This document shows, one piece after another, positions 60,037 through 64,000 of a stretch of DNA of 64,000 bases. Made by a program: the position numbers and the translations under genes. Numbering within the stretch: position 1 is the first letter of the stretch; the number at the start of each line of letters is the position of its first letter. Under the pieces are notes generated by a model. It worked only from the letters and a program-made list of their open reading frames with translations. It was not told the origin of the DNA and ran no database searches. Location of the stretch: positions 76,062-140,061 of the forward strand of contig CAZDWZ010000013.1 in assembly GCA_964509425.1 (NCBI GenBank), in the 5' to 3' direction. The DNA is from CAZDWZ01 sp964509425. Its GTDB lineage: Bacteria; Bdellovibrionota_C; UBA2361; SZUA-149; CAZDWZ01.

Positions 60037-60066
60037 CAACTCTCGCGAAGTTTTTCACGAGGGTTG
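60037..60066. terminator. Hairpin in the suhB-orphan F spacer
   Basis: CAACTCTCG (60037-60045) and CGAGGGTTG (60058-60066) with one wobble pair. The rest of the 368-base spacer (59866-60145) shows no gene. Confidence 0.5.
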
Positions 60067-60145
60067 GGCAGTGCGTGATTGATTTATGTTTTGTTAGATT
60101 TGTTTACCGTTTTCTCCGTCCTGTCTCCGTCGCGTGATTCGACGC

Positions 60146-60188
60146 TGGTCTCCGTTCGGCATGAAGTATTCATGCGGCGCGGGGACCA
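60146..60188. other. Long hairpin before orphan F
   Basis: TGGTCTCCG/CGGGGACCA (60146-60154 with 60180-60188) closes on an inner perfect GCATGAA-GTA-TTCATGC stem (60159-60175). It ends 45 bases before the orphan F start, about the same distance as the hairpin before orphan B. Confidence 0.82.
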
Positions 60189-60233
60189 AGCCCGGTCCCT
60201 CGACACGGCCTGTGCGGCCTCAGGAGAAAGGAG

Positions 60234-60944
60234 ATGAAGGTCTTCCACGACGGCAACATGACGGTGACGCTGGAGCAGCTCGCGGCCTTCGAGCGCGAGC
60301 AAGGCGAAGGGCTGGGGATCCCGCGGTTCCTGATCGAGTTGAGCGCCGGCGAGCGGCAGAAGATGTACGCCCACCTCATGCCGACGAGCCGCGACAACGT
60401 GACCCTGCTGCTGAACTGCGCGGACTACTTGATCCAGGCGGCGAGGGTGGCGGAGATCCGCTCGTGCGGGTTCTTCCTCGCCCTCGAGCGCGCCGAGGAA
60501 GAGCTGCCGAAGCTGCAGCTCGCGATGGGGCAAGACCCCCGGCCGGTCATCGCCGCGGCGTTCGGGAGGAAGTGGGACGAGCTCGAGGGCCTGTTCGAGG
60601 AGGCCGAGTGGTGGATGAAGAACGGCTTGAGCGGGAAGGCGCTGGAGTGCGTGACGGAACGCTACAGCACGGCGAAGCGGCTCCTGCAGGGTTGGCCGTC
60701 GCCCTTCCCGACGAAGATGCTGGTCGAGGCCCCGGTGACCTACGATTCCTGGGTCGGGAAAACGTTCCTCGACATCGTGAAGTGTTACGCGCCGCAGATC
60801 ACCCACGTCCTGAAGCGCCTCCTGAACAACCGCGACATGGAGCTCGTGGAAGTCCAGAAGTGGGATCAGTATGAGATGACCCCGACCCAGGTGCGCGCGG
60901 AGTGGGAGAAGTTCTACGGCGACATGTGGGGCCCCTTCCGGTAA
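60234..60944 (+). CDS. Orphan gene F, GC-rich, unknown function
   Basis: 236 residues, ATG at 60234 behind AGGAGAAAGGAG. No signal peptide or membrane segment. Largely helical: TVTLEQLAAFEREQGEGLG, FLIELSAGERQKMYAHLMPT, ALERAEEELPKLQLAMGQD, AQITHVLKRLLNN-like QITHVLKRLLNNRDMEL. It ends with MTPTQVRAEWEKFYGDMWG. I do not recognise it. Nearly all third positions are G or C, far above suhB and the DUF457-like gene on either side. Hairpins lie on both flanks. Confidence 0.65.
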   Translation: MKVFHDGNMTVTLEQLAAFEREQGEGLGIPRFLIELSAGERQKMYAHLMPTSRDNVTLLLNCADYLIQAARVAEIRSCGFFLALERAEEELPKLQLAMGQDPRPVIAAAFGRKWDELEGLFEEAEWWMKNGLSGKALECVTERYSTAKRLLQGWPSPFPTKMLVEAPVTYDSWVGKTFLDIVKCYAPQITHVLKRLLNNRDMELVEVQKWDQYEMTPTQVRAEWEKFYGDMWGPFR

Positions 60945-60956
60945 ACAAATCGAGGA

Positions 60957-61000
60957 AGAACCTTAGGGTTCTAGAAGGAGAGTAGACAACCTGCTCTCCT
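60957..61000 (+). terminator. Two consecutive hairpins after orphan F
   Basis: AGAACC-TTAG-GGTTCT (60957-60972) followed by AGGAGAG/CTCTCCT (60976-61000). Confidence 0.75.
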
Positions 61001-61150
61001 GAAGAGGGACGCACTGCCCCTCCTCGACTGTAGACCTTCTCGTCTTCATGATATCAGGTCAGATTTTTGATTTCCTAAGCTCGCCCTCGTTGCTATACCG
61101 TCCCCAGACTCTCAAGCTTTTAAGAACAGCAGTAAAAAAAGCTCACTGGG

Positions 61151-61816
61151 ATGGCAAAACTTCAAAGTCATTTTACACTCACGACTGCAGTCGCGATCGC
61201 CTACGCGGCGGTTGGCGTCAGCGGTCTTCATATTCCGCTTGATACCGTGTTGCTCGGCTCAGTGCTCTTCATCATCGGCGGCGCGCTTCCGAATGTCGAT
61301 GAAGGAAACGGTCCGTCCGCGCGCGAGTTCGGTGGGATACTTGCGGCGGTCTCGCCGCTTATCCTCTTCTCTCTCTTTCCGTCGATGCAGCGGCACGGAG
61401 TTTCGCAAGTCGCTCTCATTTCCGTCTTCACCTACGTTGTGTGCCGTGTTGTTATCGCTCGCGGGCTCCAACACTACACCGTTCACCGGGGGGTCTTTCA
61501 CAGCCTTCCCGCGGCGATCCTCACTTTCGAAGCGGCGTATCTCATCTTTTTGGGTTTGCCCTTCCTTGAACGTTTCTATCTCGCCTTCGGAGGCTTTGCC
61601 GGCTTTCTTACGCACCTGATCCATGACGCCTACGGCAACTTGGATCTCGTTGGACGCGCGATGGGAAAAGGGGAGCGTAAGCCTCGTGTGCTCAAGCTCG
61701 GCGGAAACACCTGGGGAAGCACGGTCGCGGTCTACAGCTGCGTATTTTTTCTCGCGTGGTTCATCGTGCGAGATTTTTATCCGAACTTCCATTTTGTTGC
61801 GGGCGTGAAATACTAG
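61151..61816 (+). CDS. DUF457/YdjM-like membrane-bound metal-dependent hydrolase
   Basis: 221 residues, five to six hydrophobic segments. YdjM-type cues: HFTLTTAVAIAYAAVG at the N-terminus, GGALPNVDEGNG (LPxxD, a metal-site analogue), HYTVHRGVFHSLPAAILTFE (HRxxFHS, the family hallmark) and GFLTHLIHDAYGN. Related proteins are predicted membrane phospholipases/hydrolases. The substrate is unknown. A single gene before bioA. Confidence 0.85.
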   Translation: MAKLQSHFTLTTAVAIAYAAVGVSGLHIPLDTVLLGSVLFIIGGALPNVDEGNGPSAREFGGILAAVSPLILFSLFPSMQRHGVSQVALISVFTYVVCRVVIARGLQHYTVHRGVFHSLPAAILTFEAAYLIFLGLPFLERFYLAFGGFAGFLTHLIHDAYGNLDLVGRAMGKGERKPRVLKLGGNTWGSTVAVYSCVFFLAWFIVRDFYPNFHFVAGVKY

Positions 61817-61982
61817 CTCACGCTGTCTACAGCCACGCTGAATTCTGTGCATCGCTCCGCGAGCGTCCAGTTCGAATCGCACTTTAAAAAAAGCCTAGCG
61901 AAATCACCTCGCTGCACCGCTCGGAAAACCGGCGAGGCGGGTGCCATTGTCTTTCCCATTTCGCCTGTCGTAGATCCACCGC

Positions 61983-63344
61983 ATGACTACTTACGAATCT
62001 CTTCGATCGACTGATTTTCGCCATGTTTGGCATCCGTTTACGCAGACGTCAGTTTGGACTGAAGAAGATCCACTGATTGTCGAATCGGCGGAAGGCTTCG
62101 AGCTCATCGACGTGAATGGCAAGCGCTATCTCGATGGAGTGAGTTCTCTTTGGTGCAATGTTCACGGGCACAGCGAACCGCGGCTGCTCCGCGCGCTCCA
62201 CGAGCAAGCAGACAAGCTCTGTCATTCCACGCTGCTCGGTCTCTCGCATCGTCCGCTCCTTGAGCTTACCGACGCGCTTCTAAACGTTCTCCCGCCGGGA
62301 CTCACGCGAGTTTTCTACGCCGACAGCGGCTCAGCGGCCGTTGAAGCGGGTCTCCGAATTTGTCTCGAATGGTGGCAGAAGCAAGAAAACCCTCGCGGGA
62401 AAGAAAGGAAAAAGCTCATCTCCCTCGAAGAGGCGTATCATGGAGACACCATCGGCGCCGTCGGCGTTGGATACTCGAGCTACTTTCACGAGGCTATCGC
62501 CGGGAGCATCATTCCCGCGTTTCGTTTTCAGCCTCCGCACTTCTATCGCTTTTATCAGGGGAAAAGCATCGAGGAGGCCGAGAAGCAAAGTCTCGAAGAT
62601 CTGAAGAACTTGCTTGCTGCTCACGGCAGAGAGGTCGCTGGATTTATCGTCGAGCCGCTGATGCAAGGTGCCGCCGGAATGTGGCCGCACTCGCCTCGGT
62701 TTCTGGAAGCTGCCGTCGCGCTTTGCCGGGAGCATGACATTCTTATTATCTTTGACGAGGTCGCGACCGGTTTTGGAAAGAGCGGAAAAGTCTTTGCAAG
62801 CCAACTCTCAAATGTCATCCCCGATATTCTCATCATGGGGAAGGGGCTTACTGCCGGGTATCTTCCTCTCTCCGCTGCTGTCACTCGCGAAGATATCTTC
62901 GACGCCTTCACCGGCGCTCCGCGTGAGCGAAAGACGTTCTTTTATGGTCAGACCTACGCGGGGAATCCGCTCGCGTGTGCGGTGGCAGCGGCCAATCTTT
63001 CGATGTTTGAAGAGAACGGATTTATGGCCGGTGTTCTCGGACGAATAGAATACCTGGGTCGCGAGCTCGAAGAGAAAATTGCTCCGCTACCGCAAGTTGG
63101 AGAGGTCCGGAGACTGGGGATGATGACGGGGATTGAACTCACCTCGAGTCCAGGCGAGCAAAAACCATATCCCTCGGAGTTTCTGGCTGGTCAGAGAATC
63201 GTGAGAGAGGCCCGCGCGAGAGGAGTGTGTATTCGCCCGCTCGGAAATGTTCTCATCTTGATGCCGGCGATTGCGATGCCGGAGAAGGATCTCACCCGAC
63301 TTGTTGATGTTACGGCGGAGTCGATCCAAGCGGCATTGTCGTAG
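61983..63344 (+). CDS. bioA: Adenosylmethionine-8-amino-7-oxononanoate aminotransferase
   Basis: 453 residues. PLP-dependent class III aminotransferase that makes 7,8-diaminopelargonate for biotin. BioA-specific N-terminus FRHVWHPFTQTSVWTEEDP (WHPFTQ) and VSSLWCNVHGH. PLP site: FYADSGSAAVEAG, SLEEAYHGDTIGAVGVG, LIIFDEVATGFGKSGK, and the Schiff-base Lys in ILIMGKGLTAGYLPLSAAVT. KTFFYGQTYAGNPLACAVA completes the active site. No other bio genes lie in the window. Confidence 0.96.
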   Translation: MTTYESLRSTDFRHVWHPFTQTSVWTEEDPLIVESAEGFELIDVNGKRYLDGVSSLWCNVHGHSEPRLLRALHEQADKLCHSTLLGLSHRPLLELTDALLNVLPPGLTRVFYADSGSAAVEAGLRICLEWWQKQENPRGKERKKLISLEEAYHGDTIGAVGVGYSSYFHEAIAGSIIPAFRFQPPHFYRFYQGKSIEEAEKQSLEDLKNLLAAHGREVAGFIVEPLMQGAAGMWPHSPRFLEAAVALCREHDILIIFDEVATGFGKSGKVFASQLSNVIPDILIMGKGLTAGYLPLSAAVTREDIFDAFTGAPRERKTFFYGQTYAGNPLACAVAAANLSMFEENGFMAGVLGRIEYLGRELEEKIAPLPQVGEVRRLGMMTGIELTSSPGEQKPYPSEFLAGQRIVREARARGVCIRPLGNVLILMPAIAMPEKDLTRLVDVTAESIQAALS

Positions 63345-63356
63345 CAGTCAGATCGT

Positions 63357-63421
63357 CTCTGTGCCTCTGTGTCTCTGTGGTTTTTTCTTTGATGCAACCA
63401 CAGAGGCACAGAGGCACAGAG
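63357..63421. repeat. CACAGAG palindrome, copy 3
   Basis: Arms 63357-63382 and 63396-63421 with a T-rich loop, 12 bases after the bioA stop. Same family as the copies at 11684 and 13092; likely acts as the bioA terminator. Confidence 0.93.
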
Positions 63422-63500
63422 GAAATTCCATTCTATTTTGTTTTTGAAGCGGGTTGTCCGGGTGGTTTTCCGGGAGACCTGCCCTCTGCCGCTGCGAGCT

Positions 63501-63609
63501 CATCCCGGCCCTCCCCCCGTGCTCAAACATCCTCGGACGAAGGGGGATCCTGAACGGGTGCGAGCAGCGGGCGTCCTGCGGAACTGCGCGCGGGGGGAGG
63601 GCCGGGATG
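63501..63609. repeat. Long GC-rich inverted repeat
   Basis: CATCCCGGCCCTCCCCCCG (63501-63519) and its exact 19-base complement at 63591-63609, with 71 bases between. No ORF inside. The remainder of 63422-63869 shows no gene. Confidence 0.9.
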
Positions 63610-63869
63610 CTCCTCTCGCGGCTGGATTTTAATCCTTAGACCTTCTATTTTCTTTCTCCTGGTACCGGGTTCATCCTGAGCCCCGCAGATCGAATGCAGT
63701 CAGATCCGAAGGCAAAACGCTGAGAACTGTGCCGCGTAGAGCGGGTCACGAGATAAACATGCGTGCTTCAGCGCTTAAACGCAGGAAGATTTCGCTCGAA
63801 GCCACGAGGAGAGAAAAGAAGGTGCACTTCGTTTAATTCAAGACAGCGTGGGAATAGTGGTGGGGAAGT

Positions 63870-63999
63870 CTAGAGTCGTAGCGACTCGGGAAACACATTG
63901 CAGAGAAGCTTTCCACCGGGAGCGAAGAAGCCAGGCGGAAGTCGGAGCGGGATGTTGTTCTCACGCCATTGCCGAATCGCCCTCGCGGCGATTCGGCTT
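63870..63999 (-). CDS. Possible C-terminal end of a gene entering from the right edge
   Basis: Reverse-strand frame open from the right edge to a TAG at 63870-63872. The last residues, NNIPLRLPPGFFAPGGKLL then CNVFPESLRL, have a protein-like composition. It overlaps a hairpin at 63971-63997, which argues against it. No family recognised. Confidence 0.35.
   Translation of the reverse strand, partial: SRIAARAIRQWRENNIPLRLPPGFFAPGGKLLCNVFPESLRL
63971..63997. terminator. Perfect hairpin at the right edge
   Basis: GCCGAATCGCC (63971-63981) and GGCGATTCGGC (63987-63997) with a 5-base loop and TTT at the edge. Terminator-like for the plus strand, but no plus-strand gene is seen before it. Confidence 0.55.
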
Positions 64000-64000
64000 T

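Noticed and set aside
26084..60944. Orphan genes as integron cassettes
   Set aside because: The flanking hairpins do not carry the RYYYAAC/GTTRRRY ends of attC sites, the genes are scattered rather than arrayed, and no integrase is present.
1..64000. tRNA, rRNA or tmRNA genes
   Set aside because: I looked for T-loop words and rRNA-like blocks in the intergenic regions and found none that fold convincingly.

Overview
The window (64 kb, roughly 55-58% GC by eye, dense genes on both strands) is a chromosomal piece of a Gram-negative bacterium. Evidence for two membranes: a PilQ-type secretin, a MlaE-F-D-C phospholipid-transport operon, RlpA, BON-domain and Gly-zipper proteins, and many lipobox proteins. 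The type IV pilus genes (pilM-N-O-Q, pilD, a PilB/GspE ATPase), an isolated Tad/Flp cpaB, and the style of the lipoproteins suggest an uncultured lineage of deltaproteobacterial grade (Myxococcota/Bdellovibrionota-like). I cannot fix the phylum from sequence alone. No rRNA, tRNA or CRISPR array was seen.

Layout. 0-0.46 kb: 5' part of trpD leaving the left edge. 0.47-2.6: polytopic GT-C-like membrane protein carrying a (Gly-Ala-Thr) minisatellite. 2.9-11.7: pilM-N-O, a 0.5-kb gap where pilP would be expected, pilQ with its own lipobox, then aroK, two secreted lipoproteins, a TPR-like protein and aroQ. 11.7-17.4 (mostly reverse): kdsD, a DUF4124 protein, pilD, then a YbjN-like gene and a RibD C-terminal-type reductase, then a lipoprotein/DUF6502 pair. 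17.6-25.9: an envelope-stress-like island of small lipoproteins and membrane proteins (DUF1328, DUF883/YqjD, BON, RlpA, Gly-zipper, a 44-aa membrane peptide) plus an ABC transporter. Six copies of a CRP/FNR-like palindrome lie in its intergenic spaces. 26-32: two SGNH hydrolases, orphan genes, and four copies of a ~90-bp repeat, two of which bracket a truncated HNH endonuclease. 32-36.7: Nudix, UvrD/PcrA helicase with a terminal-inverted-repeat element at its 5' end, RlmE. 36.8-39.5: mlaE-F-D-C. 39.8-46: an ABC-2-type membrane protein, fluoride channel, racemase, DUF3574 lipoprotein and orphans. 46.3-50.4 (reverse): lepB, ygfZ, hemW and an MCE protein. 50.8-58.8: PilB/GspE-type ATPase, recJ coupled to a membrane-anchored GH99-like protein, a Pro/Ser/Thr-rich secreted protein, cpaB. 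59-64: inositol monophosphatase, an orphan, a DUF457-like membrane protein, bioA and a large GC-rich inverted repeat.

What stands out: (1) the palindrome-linked envelope island, which looks like a single regulon; (2) six solitary orphan genes of visibly higher GC, most with strong hairpins on one or both sides (26.1, 28.4, 39.8, 44.3, 45.0, 60.2 kb), which look like independently acquired expression units; (3) a pilus assembly locus lacking pilP whose secretin is a predicted lipoprotein; (4) several repeat families: CACAGAG palindromes, the ~90-bp repeat ending in a conserved VFQAVRE reading frame, a 6 x 14-bp tandem array, and a 178-bp inverted-repeat element.
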